Notes: generated by a model from the letters alone, not told the origin. A stretch of DNA of 16,118 nt from DASTHS01 sp035718085 (GCA_035718085.1 DASTHS010000010.1:1-16118), one strand, 5' to 3'. Counted from the first letter of the stretch, positions 6,433-14,028 are shown. Numbers and translations: made by a program.

Positions 6433-6561
6433 GGGAAGCTCACCTCTGACGCAGCGGGGGACGGCCCAGGGTACGGGGTGCCGGCAGCGCCGGGGCGCGA
6501 CCGACGGGTGACCGGTAGCGTCGCCTCGTCGCCGCGCCCGCCGGCGGCCCGAGGAGGCCCG
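6433..6561. promoter_or_regulatory. Divergent promoter region between ychF and ald
   Basis: 129 bp hold back-to-back -10-like hexamers: TACCCT on the minus strand (6473-6468) for ychF and TAGCGT on the plus strand (6516-6521) for ald. No convincing -35 or operator is visible. Confidence 0.4.
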
Positions 6562-7677
6562 GTGATCGTCGGCGTGCCGAGCGAGGTCAAGAACCACGAG
6601 TACCGGGTGGCGTGCACCCCCGCCGGGGTCCACGAGCTGGTGCGCCTCGGCCACCGGGTGCTGGTGCAGATCGGAGCGGGCGCGGGATCGTCGCTGCCCG
6701 ACGCCGACTTCGTCGCCGCAGGGGCGACCATGGTCGACGACGCCGACGAGGTGTGGGGGGACGCCGAGCTGGTGCTCAAGGTGAAGGAGCCGGTCGCGGA
6801 GGAGTACCACCGGCTCCGCACAGACCTCGTGCTGTTCACCTACCTGCACCTGGCCGCGTCGCAGCCGTGCACGCGGGCGCTGCTCGACGCCGGCACCACC
6901 GCGATCGCCTACGAGACGGTGATGGCCCCCGACGGGTCGCTGCCGCTGCTGGCCCCCATGTCGGAGGTCGCCGGCCGCATGGCGCCGCTGGCCGGGGCCC
7001 ACCACCTGCAGCGCGACGGCGGAGGGCGCGGAGTGCTGATGGGCGGAGTGCCCGGCGTGTACGCGGCGAAGGTGGTGGTGATCGGTGCGGGCGTGTCGGG
7101 CACCAGCGCGGCGGCGATCGCCCTCGGCATGCAGGCGGAGGTGCTCCTGCTCGACCGCAACATCGCCCGGCTGCGCGAGGTCGACCGCATCTACCAGGGG
7201 CACTGCCAGACCGTCGCCAGCAACACCTACGAGGTGGAGCGAGCCGTGCTCGACGCCGACCTGGTCATCGGGGCGGTGCTGGTGCCGGGGGCCCGGGCCC
7301 CCCGACTGGTGAGCAACGACCTGGTGCGGCGCATGAAGCCGGGATCGGTGCTGGTCGACATCTCGATCGACCAGGGGGGCTGCTTCGAGGACAGCCGGCC
7401 CACCACCCACGCCGAGCCGACCTACCGCGTGCACGACTCGGTCTTCTACTGCGTGGCCAACATGCCTGGCGCCGTGCCGCACACGTCGACCTTCGCCCTC
7501 ACCAACGTCACGCTGCCCTACGCCGTCGAGATCGTGACCCACGGCTGGCGGGGGGCCCTCCGGGCCGATCCGTCGCTGGCACTCGGTCTCAACACCCACG
7601 ACGGTCAGGTGACCAACGCCGCGGTCGCCGAGGCCCACGGCCTCCCGGCGGTGGGGGTCGAGGCGGCGACGGCCTGA
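6562..7677 (+). CDS. ald: Alanine dehydrogenase
   Basis: NAD-dependent interconversion of L-alanine with pyruvate and ammonia, a cytosolic enzyme. All 371 residues align in register with the M. tuberculosis enzyme as I know it: R15, K75 and H96 for substrate binding, VVVIGAGVSG (171-180) and D198 for NAD, D270 in VDISIDQGGCFE, and CVANMPGAVPHTSTFALTN near the end. GTG 6562 gives exactly the family length and has GAGGAGG 4 nt upstream; the in-frame ATG 28 codons earlier has no motif support. Only G/C-ending codons occur in the first 30. A 28-bp palindrome follows 18 bp after the stop and probably ends the transcript. Confidence 0.97.
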   Translation: MIVGVPSEVKNHEYRVACTPAGVHELVRLGHRVLVQIGAGAGSSLPDADFVAAGATMVDDADEVWGDAELVLKVKEPVAEEYHRLRTDLVLFTYLHLAASQPCTRALLDAGTTAIAYETVMAPDGSLPLLAPMSEVAGRMAPLAGAHHLQRDGGGRGVLMGGVPGVYAAKVVVIGAGVSGTSAAAIALGMQAEVLLLDRNIARLREVDRIYQGHCQTVASNTYEVERAVLDADLVIGAVLVPGARAPRLVSNDLVRRMKPGSVLVDISIDQGGCFEDSRPTTHAEPTYRVHDSVFYCVANMPGAVPHTSTFALTNVTLPYAVEIVTHGWRGALRADPSLALGLNTHDGQVTNAAVAEAHGLPAVGVEAATA

Positions 7678-7695
7678 CCGACCTCTCGCCGCGCG

Positions 7696-7723
7696 CGGCA
7701 ATGGCCCGATCGGGCCATTGCCG
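7696..7723. terminator. 28-bp perfect palindrome after ald (terminator or operator)
   Basis: The arm CGGCAATGGCCC (7696-7707), the centre GATC and the exact complementary arm form a perfect 28-bp palindrome. As RNA this is a 12-bp stem with a 4-nt loop. It has no U-tract, which actinobacterial intrinsic terminators often lack. Being fully symmetric it could act in both directions, or be a dimeric-protein operator for the downstream HTH gene. Confidence 0.6.
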
Positions 7724-7751
7724 ACGGCCGCACCGGGGTGGGAGCCTCCAG

Positions 7752-7787
7752 CCTGGGTCTGTCCGCCGCCTGCCGGGCAGACCCAGG
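7752..7787 (+). promoter_or_regulatory. Stem-loop overlapping the ribosome binding site of the HTH gene
   Basis: CCTGGGTCTG (7752-7761) pairs perfectly with CAGACCCAGG (7778-7787). The stem continues inward through a G-U, two C-G pairs and one more G-C pair, to about 14 bp with an 8-nt loop. The 3' arm contains the start of AGGGGG (7785-7790), the ribosome binding site for TTG 7797, so the fold would partly hide it. Confidence 0.5.
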
Positions 7788-7796
7788 GGGTAACCG

Positions 7797-8111
7797 TTGA
7801 CCGACACCGACAGCGCCGACGCACAGCGACGGCACCTGCTCGAGGGCATCTTCGGGGACGACGTCCCCGATGCCGTCGACGGCCAGCTGCTGCGCACCTC
7901 CGACGTCGCCGCCCTCTTCCAGGTCTCCGAACGGACCGTCTCCGAGTGGGCCCGCAGGGGCCGGATCCCCTCGGTGCGCACGCCGGGCGGCCATCGCCGC
8001 TACCCGGCGCACGCCATCCGCGACCTGCTCACCGCCTCCCACGGCGGTGACCTGCCGGCCCACCTGCTCACGACCGTCGCGTCGATGGGCGCCCTGCGGG
8101 CGTCGCGCTGA
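7797..8111 (+). CDS. Small BldC/MerR-like helix-turn-helix DNA-binding protein
   Basis: A 104-residue protein with one winged-helix MerR-type (HTH_17, excisionase-like) domain at 32-78: LLRTSDVAALFQVSERTVSEWARRGRIPSVRTPGGHRRY. This matches the pattern of actinobacterial BldC-type regulators. No effector or dimerisation coiled coil as in classical MerR proteins is present. The TTG start has AGGGGG 6 nt upstream. It lies 119 bp after ald and 30 bp before coaE. Two strong inverted repeats precede it and may serve control of the gene itself. Targets unknown; the gene symbol bldC is not applied because the flanks differ from the short canonical protein. Confidence 0.8.
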   Translation: MTDTDSADAQRRHLLEGIFGDDVPDAVDGQLLRTSDVAALFQVSERTVSEWARRGRIPSVRTPGGHRRYPAHAIRDLLTASHGGDLPAHLLTTVASMGALRASR

Positions 8112-8128
8112 GCGACGCCGTCCACCGC

Positions 8129-8134
8129 TAGCCT
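8129..8134 (+). promoter_or_regulatory. -10-like TAGCCT before coaE
   Basis: TAGCCT ends 7 nt before GTG 8142 and no Shine-Dalgarno is visible, the arrangement expected for a leaderless message. Confidence 0.5.
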
Positions 8135-8141
8135 CCCCGGG

Positions 8142-8810
8142 GTGCTGCTCACGGCGGTCACCGGCGGGATCGGTTCGGGCAAGAGCACGGTGAGCGGCGG
8201 GCTGGCCCGGCGCGGCGCGCCCGTCGTCGACGCCGACGGCGTGGCCCGGGAGATCGTGGAGCCGGGCGGTGCCGCTTACGACCCCGTGCGGGCCCGGTTC
8301 GGCGACGCCGTGTTCGGCCCCGACGGCCGGCTCGACCGGGCGGCGTTGGCCGCCATCGTCTTCGCCGACCGAGCCGCCCTCGCCGCCCTCAACGCCATCA
8401 CCCACCCGGTGATCGCCGCCACGGTGCTCGAGCGGCTGGCCGCCCTCGCCGCCCACCGCGGGCCGGTCGTGCTCGACATCCCGCTGCTCAACGCCGGCAC
8501 CCTCGAGCTGTACCGGCCGGCGGCCCTGGTCGTCGTCGACACCCCGACCGACACGGCGGTGGGGCGCCTGGTCGCCCACCGGGGGTTCAGCGAGGCCGAC
8601 GCCCGGGCGCGCGTCGCCGCCCAGGCCACCCGCTCGCAGCGGCGAGCGCTGCTCGAGCTGGTCGAGCACGGCCGGCTCCTCGACAACGGGGGCGACGCCG
8701 CCGCCCTGGAGGCGCAGCTCGACGACGTGTGGTCGTGGCTGTGCGGCCTGCCCGATCGCCCGGCTGGGGGCCCCTGCGCCAGCGGGGGCGTCGTCACACC
8801 CCCCCGGTAG
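8142..8810 (+). CDS. coaE: Dephospho-CoA kinase
   Basis: Last step of coenzyme A synthesis: ATP-dependent phosphorylation of the 3'-hydroxyl of dephospho-CoA. The 222 residues show the P-loop GGIGSGKST (8-16), VVDADGVAREIV (28-39) with the conserved acidic residues, LNAITHPVI (83-91), VVLDIPLLNAG, and the C-terminal ATQATRSQ-type segment (here AAQATRSQRRALLE). It is slightly longer than the usual 200 or so residues because of a Gly/Pro-rich tail. GTG 8142 lies directly before the P-loop strand; transcription is probably leaderless. The gene ends 9 bp before uvrB, and its stop codon forms part of the -10-like hexamer of uvrB. coaE near uvrB is a known actinobacterial arrangement. Confidence 0.93.
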   Translation: MLLTAVTGGIGSGKSTVSGGLARRGAPVVDADGVAREIVEPGGAAYDPVRARFGDAVFGPDGRLDRAALAAIVFADRAALAALNAITHPVIAATVLERLAALAAHRGPVVLDIPLLNAGTLELYRPAALVVVDTPTDTAVGRLVAHRGFSEADARARVAAQATRSQRRALLELVEHGRLLDNGGDAAALEAQLDDVWSWLCGLPDRPAGGPCASGGVVTPPR

Positions 8811-8813
8811 CCT
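8808..8813 (+). promoter_or_regulatory. -10-like TAGCCT before uvrB, overlapping the coaE stop
   Basis: The hexamer starts with the TAG stop codon of coaE and ends 6 nt before ATG 8820, the same spacing as before uvrA. No LexA-type box is visible near it. Confidence 0.5.
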
Positions 8814-8819
8814 TCGGGC

Positions 8820-10853
8820 ATGCCGCCGTTCAAGGTCGTGTCGGAGTTCGCGCCGGCCGGCGACCAGCCGAAGGCGATCGCCCAGCTCTCCGAGGGCATC
8901 CAGCGCGGCGACCGGTTCCAGACGCTGCTCGGCATCACCGGCTCGGGCAAGTCGGCGACGATGGCGTGGACGGTGGAGGCGGTGCAGAAGCCGACGCTCA
9001 TCATCGCTCCCAACAAGTCGCTGGCCGCGCAGCTCGCCAACGAGATGCGCGAGTTCTTCCCGGACAACCGCGTCGAGTACTTCGTCAGCTACTACGACTA
9101 CTACCAGCCCGAGGCCTACATCCCGTCGTCCGACACCTACATCGAGAAAGACAGCTCGATCAACGACGAGATCGACCGGCTGCGCCACTCGGCCACCGCT
9201 GCGCTGCTCACCCGGCGCGACGTCATCGTCGTGGCCTCGGTGTCGTGCATCTACGGCCTGGGATCACCGGAGGAGTACGCCAAGCGGCTCTGCCACGTGG
9301 CGGTCGGCACGGAGATCGACCAGCGGGCGGTGCTGCGCCGCCTGGTCGACATGAACTACGAGCGCAACGACGCGAACCTCGTGCGGGGCAAGTTCCGGGT
9401 GCGGGGCGACACCATCGAGGTGCACCCCGCCTACGAGGAGTTCGCCGTGCGCATCGAGCTGTTCGGCGACGACGTGGAGCGCATCACGACCGTCGACACC
9501 CTCACCGGCGAGCAGCTCGCCGAGCTGCGCGAGGTCGACATCTTCCCGGCCACCCACTACGTCGCCGGCGAGGAGCGCATGCGCGACGCCATCGCCGGCA
9601 TCGAGGCGGAGCTGCAGGCGCGCCTGGCGTCGTTCGAGAAGGAGGGGAAGCTCCTCGAGGCGCAGCGGCTGCGGATGCGCACCAGCTACGACCTCGAGAT
9701 GCTCGCCGAGGTCGGCGTCTGCTCCGGCATCGAGAACTACAGCCGCCACATCGACGGCCGCCAGCCTGGCGAGCCGGCCCACACCCTCCTCGACTTCTTC
9801 CCCGACGACTACCTGCTCATCGTCGACGAGAGCCACCAGACGGTGCCGCAGCTGCACGGCCAGTACGAGGGTGACCGGTCGCGCAAGGAGACGTTGATCG
9901 AGCACGGCTTCCGTCTGCCGTCGGCCGCCGACAACCGACCGTTGCGCTTCGACGAGTTCTACGAGCGCATCAACCAGTGCGTGTTCCTCTCCGCCACGCC
10001 GGCGCCGTACGAGTTGTCGCTGTCGAGCCAGGTGGTCGAGCAGATCGTGCGCCCCACCGGTCTGATGGACCCAGAGGTCGTCGTGCGCCCGACCAAGGGC
10101 CAGATCGACGACCTGATCAGCGAGATCCAGGCCCGCATCGCACGCGACGACCGCGTGCTGGTGACCACCCTCACCAAGAAGATGGCCGAAGACCTCACCG
10201 ACTACCTCCTCGAGATGGGGTTGAAGGTGCGCTACCTCCACTCGAACATCGACACCATCCAGCGCATCGAGATCCTCCGCGACCTGCGCTTGGGCGAGTT
10301 CGACGTGCTGGTGGGCATCAACCTGCTGCGCGAGGGCCTGGACCTGCCCGAGGTGTCACTGGTGGCGATCCTCGACGCCGACAAGGAGGGGTTCCTCCGG
10401 TCGGAGACATCGCTCATCCAGACCATCGGCCGGGCGGCCCGCAACGTCGACGGGCAGGTGATCATGTACGCCGACGCCATGACCGACTCGATGCGGCGGG
10501 CCATCTCCGAGACGCATCGTCGCCGGGCCGCGCAGGCCGAGTACAACGAGGCCAACGGCATCAGCCCCCAGACGGTGCGCAAGGCGATCACCGACATCCT
10601 GGTGATGCTCGGTGGCAGCCGGGCCGCCGACGGGGCCCCGGTGCCGGGCTCGGACCGGCGCAGTCGCCGGCGCGACAAGGCGCGCAGCGACCTGGCGGAG
10701 CTGCCCCAGTCGGAGCTGGCCCGTCTCGTCTCGGTGCTCGAGGACGAGATGCGCGACGCGGCCGCCGATCTGCGCTTCGAGTACGCCGCCAAGCTCCGCG
10801 ACGAGATCAACGACCTGAAGAGCGAGCTGCGCGAGCTGGCCCGCAGCTCTTGA
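8820..10853 (+). CDS. uvrB: Excinuclease ABC subunit B
   Basis: UvrB is the damage-verification helicase-like subunit of nucleotide excision repair, loaded by UvrA and then bound by UvrC. The 677 residues include Walker A GITGSGKSATMA (K44), the beta-hairpin region YYDYYQPEAYIPSSDTYIEKD (from 91), Walker B with DESH (336-339), the helicase motifs VLVTTLTKKMAEDL and YLHSNIDTIQRIEILRDLR, INLLREGLDLPE, QTIGRAARN, and a C-terminal UVR motif (LRFEYAAKLRDEINDLK) for UvrC contact. Length is normal and no key residue is missing. It probably uses a leaderless start. It ends only 5 bp from the stop of the opposing NADH dehydrogenase gene. Confidence 0.98.
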   Translation: MPPFKVVSEFAPAGDQPKAIAQLSEGIQRGDRFQTLLGITGSGKSATMAWTVEAVQKPTLIIAPNKSLAAQLANEMREFFPDNRVEYFVSYYDYYQPEAYIPSSDTYIEKDSSINDEIDRLRHSATAALLTRRDVIVVASVSCIYGLGSPEEYAKRLCHVAVGTEIDQRAVLRRLVDMNYERNDANLVRGKFRVRGDTIEVHPAYEEFAVRIELFGDDVERITTVDTLTGEQLAELREVDIFPATHYVAGEERMRDAIAGIEAELQARLASFEKEGKLLEAQRLRMRTSYDLEMLAEVGVCSGIENYSRHIDGRQPGEPAHTLLDFFPDDYLLIVDESHQTVPQLHGQYEGDRSRKETLIEHGFRLPSAADNRPLRFDEFYERINQCVFLSATPAPYELSLSSQVVEQIVRPTGLMDPEVVVRPTKGQIDDLISEIQARIARDDRVLVTTLTKKMAEDLTDYLLEMGLKVRYLHSNIDTIQRIEILRDLRLGEFDVLVGINLLREGLDLPEVSLVAILDADKEGFLRSETSLIQTIGRAARNVDGQVIMYADAMTDSMRRAISETHRRRAAQAEYNEANGISPQTVRKAITDILVMLGGSRAADGAPVPGSDRRSRRRDKARSDLAELPQSELARLVSVLEDEMRDAAADLRFEYAAKLRDEINDLKSELRELARSS

Positions 10854-10858
10854 GGCGA

Positions 10859-12202
10859 TCAGGCTCGCACCGAGCCGCTCGGAGCCGGGGCCCGGTCGTC
10901 GGTGTCGACGATGACCCGGGCGCCGCGATCCCAGGTCAGGTAGTTCCAGGCCCAGTTGGTGAGCACGACGGCCCGGTTGCGCGAGCCGACCAGGAACACC
11001 AGGTGCACCACCAGCCACGCCAACCACCCGACGGTGCCGGTGATCACCAGGCCGCCGGGCAGCTCGGCGACCGCCGATCGCCGGCCGATGGTGGCCATGG
11101 ACCCGTGGTCGAGGTAGCGGAACGGCCGGGCCGCCCGGCCGTCGAGGCGCCGACCCACCGTGCGTGCGGCGTGGCGCCCCTGCTGGATGGCGACCTGGGC
11201 CACCTGGGGGTACGGGCGCCCGTGCCGGTCGGTGGCGCCGCTGCAGTCACCGATCACCGACACCTCGGGGTACCCCGGGAGGGCCAGGTCGGCGCCGACG
11301 GGCAGCCGGCCGCCCTTGGCGGGCTGCAGCCCGGCGGCTCGGGCGATGACGTCGGCGAGGGGGTTGGCCCGCACCCCGGCGGTCCACACCACGGTGGCCG
11401 CCGCGATGCGCTCGCCGCCCCGGAGCACGACGCCGTCGGCGTCGATCGAGGCGATGGCGGTGCCGAGGCGCAGCTCGACGCCATGCGCCACCAGCGTGGC
11501 GCGCGCCGCGGCCTGCGACCGCGCCGAGAACCCGCCGAGCAGGTGGTCGGTCATCTCCACCACCACGACGCGCGCGTGGGCCACGTCGATGCGCCGGAAG
11601 TCCCCCGCCAGGTTGTGCCGGATGAGCTCTGCGACGGCCCCGGCCATCTCGACCCCGGTCGTGCCGCCGCCCACGATCACGATCGACAGTGGCCCCGCCG
11701 GGGGCCGGGCGGTGGTGTCGGCGCCCTGCCCGTCGGCTGCCCCCGCGGCGGCGGCCGCCTCGGCCTGCTCGAAGGTGCGCAGGAGGTGGTTGCGCAGCTC
11801 GATGGCGTCGGGCAGCGTCTTGAGCGGGAAGGCGTGCTCGGCGACCCCGGGCACGCCGAAGTCGGTGGTCGAGCTCCCGGCGGCCACGATCAGGTGGTCG
11901 TAGGGCAGGTCGGGCCCGTCGCCCGGCTCCAGGTGCACCACCCGGCGGTCGAGGTCGACCGACCGCACGGTGGCCAGGCGCACCTCGACGTTGCGTCGGT
12001 CGCGCTGGATGGCCCGGATCGGTGTGGCGATGTCGTCGGCGGCCAGCTCGGCCGACGCCACCTGGTAGAGCAGCGGCCAGAACCCGTGGTAGTTGTCACG
12101 GTCGACCAGGGTGATGTCGACGGGCAGGCGGGCCAAGCGGTCGACGGCGGCCAGGCCACCGAACCCCGACCCGACGACGACGACCTTGGGGCGAGCGGAC
12201 AT
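10859..12202 (-). CDS. ndh: Type II NADH:quinone oxidoreductase (NDH-2)
   Basis: A membrane-attached flavoprotein passing electrons from NADH to quinone without proton pumping. The 447 residues have the FAD loop VVVVGSGFGG (7-16), the NADH loop IVGGGTTGVEMAG (176-188), the second FAD motif VIGDCSG (316-322), the quinone-site motif AQVAIQQG (335-342), DHGSMATIGR (365-374), and a C-terminal hydrophobic helix (about 385-406) for membrane attachment. An Ala/Gly-rich insert at about 145-170 is unusual. ATG 12202 is chosen because the Rossmann strand follows at once and GGAG lies 5 nt upstream; a GTG 11 codons earlier is possible. dedA lies 66 bp upstream on the same strand, so the two may be co-transcribed. 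Another NAD(P)/FAD oxidoreductase function cannot be fully excluded. Confidence 0.88.
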   Translation of the reverse strand: MSARPKVVVVGSGFGGLAAVDRLARLPVDITLVDRDNYHGFWPLLYQVASAELAADDIATPIRAIQRDRRNVEVRLATVRSVDLDRRVVHLEPGDGPDLPYDHLIVAAGSSTTDFGVPGVAEHAFPLKTLPDAIELRNHLLRTFEQAEAAAAAGAADGQGADTTARPPAGPLSIVIVGGGTTGVEMAGAVAELIRHNLAGDFRRIDVAHARVVVVEMTDHLLGGFSARSQAAARATLVAHGVELRLGTAIASIDADGVVLRGGERIAAATVVWTAGVRANPLADVIARAAGLQPAKGGRLPVGADLALPGYPEVSVIGDCSGATDRHGRPYPQVAQVAIQQGRHAARTVGRRLDGRAARPFRYLDHGSMATIGRRSAVAELPGGLVITGTVGWLAWLVVHLVFLVGSRNRAVVLTNWAWNYLTWDRGARVIVDTDDRAPAPSGSVRA

Positions 12203-12268
12203 GGCGGCTCCGTACCCCCGTCGCCGCGTTGTCACCGCCGGGCCACGGGGCGACGGGCCGGTCGCGCC

Positions 12269-12898
12269 TCAGCGGTCGGGGAGTGGCCCCGGGAACGCCT
12301 TCTCGGCGGCCTCCGCCAGGTCGTTGGTCTTGCGGCGCACCAGCACCAGGGCGACGACGATCACCGCGGCGGCGACGACGCCGAGCACGACGGTGACCAC
12401 GCCGGACACCTTGTGGATCGCCGAGCCGACGGCGTAGGGCACGAACGAGTAGATGGCCGCCCACACGATGCCGCCGGCCGCGTTGTAGGGCAGGAACCGG
12501 CGCCAGCGCATCTTCAGCGTGCCGGCCAGGAACGCCGCGTACGTGCGCAGGACCGACACGAAACGGCCGAAGAACACGACCTTGCCGCCGTGGCGGGCGA
12601 AGATCAGTCGACCGACCTTGATCTTGGTGGCGTCGATGCGCACGCGGCTGCCGTAGCGGCGCACCAGGCGGTACCCGCCCTTGTCGCCCACCCAGAAGCC
12701 AACGTTGTCGCCGACGATGGCCGCCGCCGCGGCCACCCCGAAGATGGCGGCGACGGCGAGGCGGTGGGTGGTGCCGGCGTAGATGCCGGCGGCGATCAAG
12801 ATCGTCTCCCCCGGGAGCGGCACGCCCGTGCTCTCCGCCGCCACCAGCAGGAAGATGGCCACGTAGCCGTAGCTGTGCAACAGGTGGTCGACGTTCAC
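12269..12898 (-). CDS. DedA-family membrane protein
   Basis: A 209-residue inner-membrane protein of the DedA/VTT family, whose members are linked to undecaprenyl-phosphate or phospholipid flipping and envelope homeostasis. It carries ESTGVPLPGETIL (22-34), GDNVGFWVG (63-71), and the arginine signature GRFVSVLRTYAAFLAG (111-126, R112 and R118). Four or so hydrophobic stretches include 47-63 and 163-187. GTG 12898 places the first helix at the start as in the family; the ribosome binding site is weak. A -10-like TAGGTT (12981-12976, minus strand) would give a 70-nt leader. It is probably first gene of a two-gene unit with ndh. Its substrate cannot be told. Confidence 0.9.
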   Translation of the reverse strand: MNVDHLLHSYGYVAIFLLVAAESTGVPLPGETILIAAGIYAGTTHRLAVAAIFGVAAAAAIVGDNVGFWVGDKGGYRLVRRYGSRVRIDATKIKVGRLIFARHGGKVVFFGRFVSVLRTYAAFLAGTLKMRWRRFLPYNAAGGIVWAAIYSFVPYAVGSAIHKVSGVVTVVLGVVAAAVIVVALVLVRRKTNDLAEAAEKAFPGPLPDR

Positions 12899-12975
12899 AG
12901 GCGCCCGGCGCCCTGCGTGCTGGCGTGGGCGTCGCCCGCCGGGCCGGAGGTGACGGAGTGCCGGCCCACGGAGCG

Positions 12976-13026
12976 AACCTACACCGGCGGTCGCCGTTCG
13001 AGGGCTCACTGCGTGTGGCGTATTCT
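12976..13026. promoter_or_regulatory. Divergent promoter region between dedA and the MNT-like gene
   Basis: The 216-bp gap holds a minus-strand -10-like TAGGTT (12981-12976) for dedA and a plus-strand TATTCT (13021-13026), the best -10 in the gap, with TTCGAG 17 bp before it. The latter would give the MNT-HEPN unit a leader of about 80 nt. Confidence 0.4.
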
Positions 13027-13114
13027 CATGCCGTCCGGTGCCGCGCTTGCTGCCCACTCGACGGATCGGCGCTGGTGCGCCCTCGTTCGCCGACACCCGA
13101 GGAGATGACGCGCC

Positions 13115-13477
13115 GTGCGCCTCGACCACCCGACCGAACCCCGTCCATCCGAACCACCCGAGCCTTCCGGGCCGTGCGGGCCCACCAGCCGCGGTCCGGC
13201 CGACAGTCCCGTGACCGAGCGGGCCAGGCGCCACCGCGACGCCATCGCCGCCCTGGCGGCGCCGAGCGGCATCACCAACCTCCGGCTGCTGACCTGGCCG
13301 GGCATGCCGGCCGCCGGGCCGCTCGAGCTCGTGGTCGACATCGACATCGAGGGGCGCACCGGCCTCGAGCTGTTCGAGTTCACCGCTGCCGTCGGTGACC
13401 TGATCGGCGCCGAGGTGCTGGCGGGCACCGAGGCTGGTGAGCGCCTGCCCGCCGGGTGGCGGGTCGACCCGCTGTGA
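13115..13477 (+). CDS. Degenerate MNT-domain (MntA-like) antitoxin homolog
   Basis: 120 residues. After a Pro-rich, probably disordered N-terminus (1-35), the sequence follows the minimal nucleotidyltransferase fold: RRHRDAIAALAAPSGITNLRLL, then ELVVDIDIEGRTGLELFEF and VGDLIGAEVLAGTEA. Family members read roughly GSVARGE...DSDIDLLVDF-PGRSLFDL. Here the GS motif is replaced by TWPGM and DSDID by GPLEL, so the catalytic GSX10DXD signature is absent. In MntA this domain AMPylates the partner HepT toxin. GTG 13115 has GAGGAG 10 nt upstream; an inner GTG at codon 33 is possible. Its stop overlaps the next start (GTGA), which supports translational coupling. Assignment rests on pattern and on the partner gene. 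Confidence 0.6.
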   Translation: MRLDHPTEPRPSEPPEPSGPCGPTSRGPADSPVTERARRHRDAIAALAAPSGITNLRLLTWPGMPAAGPLELVVDIDIEGRTGLELFEFTAAVGDLIGAEVLAGTEAGERLPAGWRVDPL

Positions 13478-13875
13478 ACGCGTCGGAGGCGCTCACCGAC
13501 ACCCAACGGCTGCGCTACATCCGGGCCGTGACGGCGCAGCTCGAGCGGACCTTGGCGGCCGGCCCCGTGCGGGGCGTCGACGCCCGGGGCAACTTCTGCA
13601 ACCGGGTGCAAGCGGTGACCGAGGCGGCCGGGCACCTGGCCCCCGAGATCAAGCGCCGTCACCCCGAGGTGCCCTGGGCGGCGGCGCGGGCGTTGCGCAA
13701 CCACACCGCCCACGACCACCCTGTGCTGCGCCCCCAGGTGGTCGAGCTGGCGGCCAGCGCCCTGGTGCCCAAGCTGCGGGCCTTGGCGACGGCCGAGCTG
13801 GCCCTCCTGCCGGATGCCACCGTCGGCGCCGGGCGGGGTCGACGGGCCGAGCGGGTTCCGACCCCTGGGATGTGA
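13474..13875 (+). CDS. HepT-like HEPN-domain protein (DUF86 family), acceptor Tyr replaced
   Basis: 133 residues with an all-helical HEPN pattern close to HepT: RLRYIRAVTAQLERTL (12-27), GNFCNRVQAVTEAAGHLAPE (39-58), RRHPEVPWAAARALRNHTAHDH (61-82). In HepT toxins this last segment carries RX4HXY, where R and H form the RNase site and Y is the residue AMPylated by MntA. Here R75 and H80 are kept, but the Tyr is H82. The C-terminal 25 residues are an Arg/Pro-rich tail. The start overlaps the MNT gene stop by 4 nt; an alternative GTG is at 13456. The pair order (MNT then HEPN) matches known two-gene systems. Whether it is still an RNase toxin cannot be seen from sequence. Confidence 0.7.
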   Translation: MNASEALTDTQRLRYIRAVTAQLERTLAAGPVRGVDARGNFCNRVQAVTEAAGHLAPEIKRRHPEVPWAAARALRNHTAHDHPVLRPQVVELAASALVPKLRALATAELALLPDATVGAGRGRRAERVPTPGM

Positions 13876-13886
13876 GCGATCAGCCA

Positions 13887-13911
13887 CCGGAGGCGTTCAG
13901 CCGGAGGCGTT
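13887..13911 (+). repeat. Direct repeat, two copies of 11 bp
   Basis: CCGGAGGCGTT occurs at 13887-13897 and 13901-13911, a 14-bp period, around the stop codon of the small minus-strand ORF and 12 bp after the HepT-like stop. Confidence 0.5.
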
Positions 13912-14028
13912 GCTGCGGCCGGTCACCCAGACCATGCCGTCGGGCAGCGCCCCTGGCGGGCGACGGTCGCCGTGCACGCCGGAGCCCAGGTGGTGCGCCT
14001 GCGCGAGGGCCTCGCGGTAGGAGGTCAT
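13897..14028 (-). CDS. Small hypothetical protein, 43 residues, divergent from uvrA
   Basis: Starts MTSYREALAQAHHLGSG and ends MVWVTGRSNASG. 41 of its 43 codons end in G or C, as in the neighbouring genes, and no other gene covers this stretch, which argues for real coding. The family is not recognised; there is no membrane segment, signal peptide or cysteine. An in-frame GTG at 14079, inside the LexA-type box, would add 17 residues. The ribosome binding site is poor. It faces the HepT-like gene tail-to-tail (21 bp between the genes) and is divergent from uvrA, so it may share the LexA-type control region. Confidence 0.4.
   Translation of the reverse strand: MTSYREALAQAHHLGSGVHGDRRPPGALPDGMVWVTGRSNASG

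Noticed and set aside
7605..9188. Minus-strand open frame of 527 codons opposite the HTH gene, coaE and uvrB
   Set aside because: Antisense to three convincing genes and lacks any recognisable domain.
9977..13108. Very long plus-strand open frame (1043 codons) across uvrB, ndh and dedA
   Set aside because: It runs out of frame with uvrB and antisense to ndh and dedA, has low-complexity Gly/Arg/Pro/Ala/His composition and no domain; a by-product of high GC.
13028..13108. 26-codon leader-type ORF before the MNT-like gene (ends in RRWCALVRRHPRR)
   Set aside because: Its ATG lies only 1 nt after the -10-like hexamer, no ribosome binding site is seen, and codons are not biased; likely chance.
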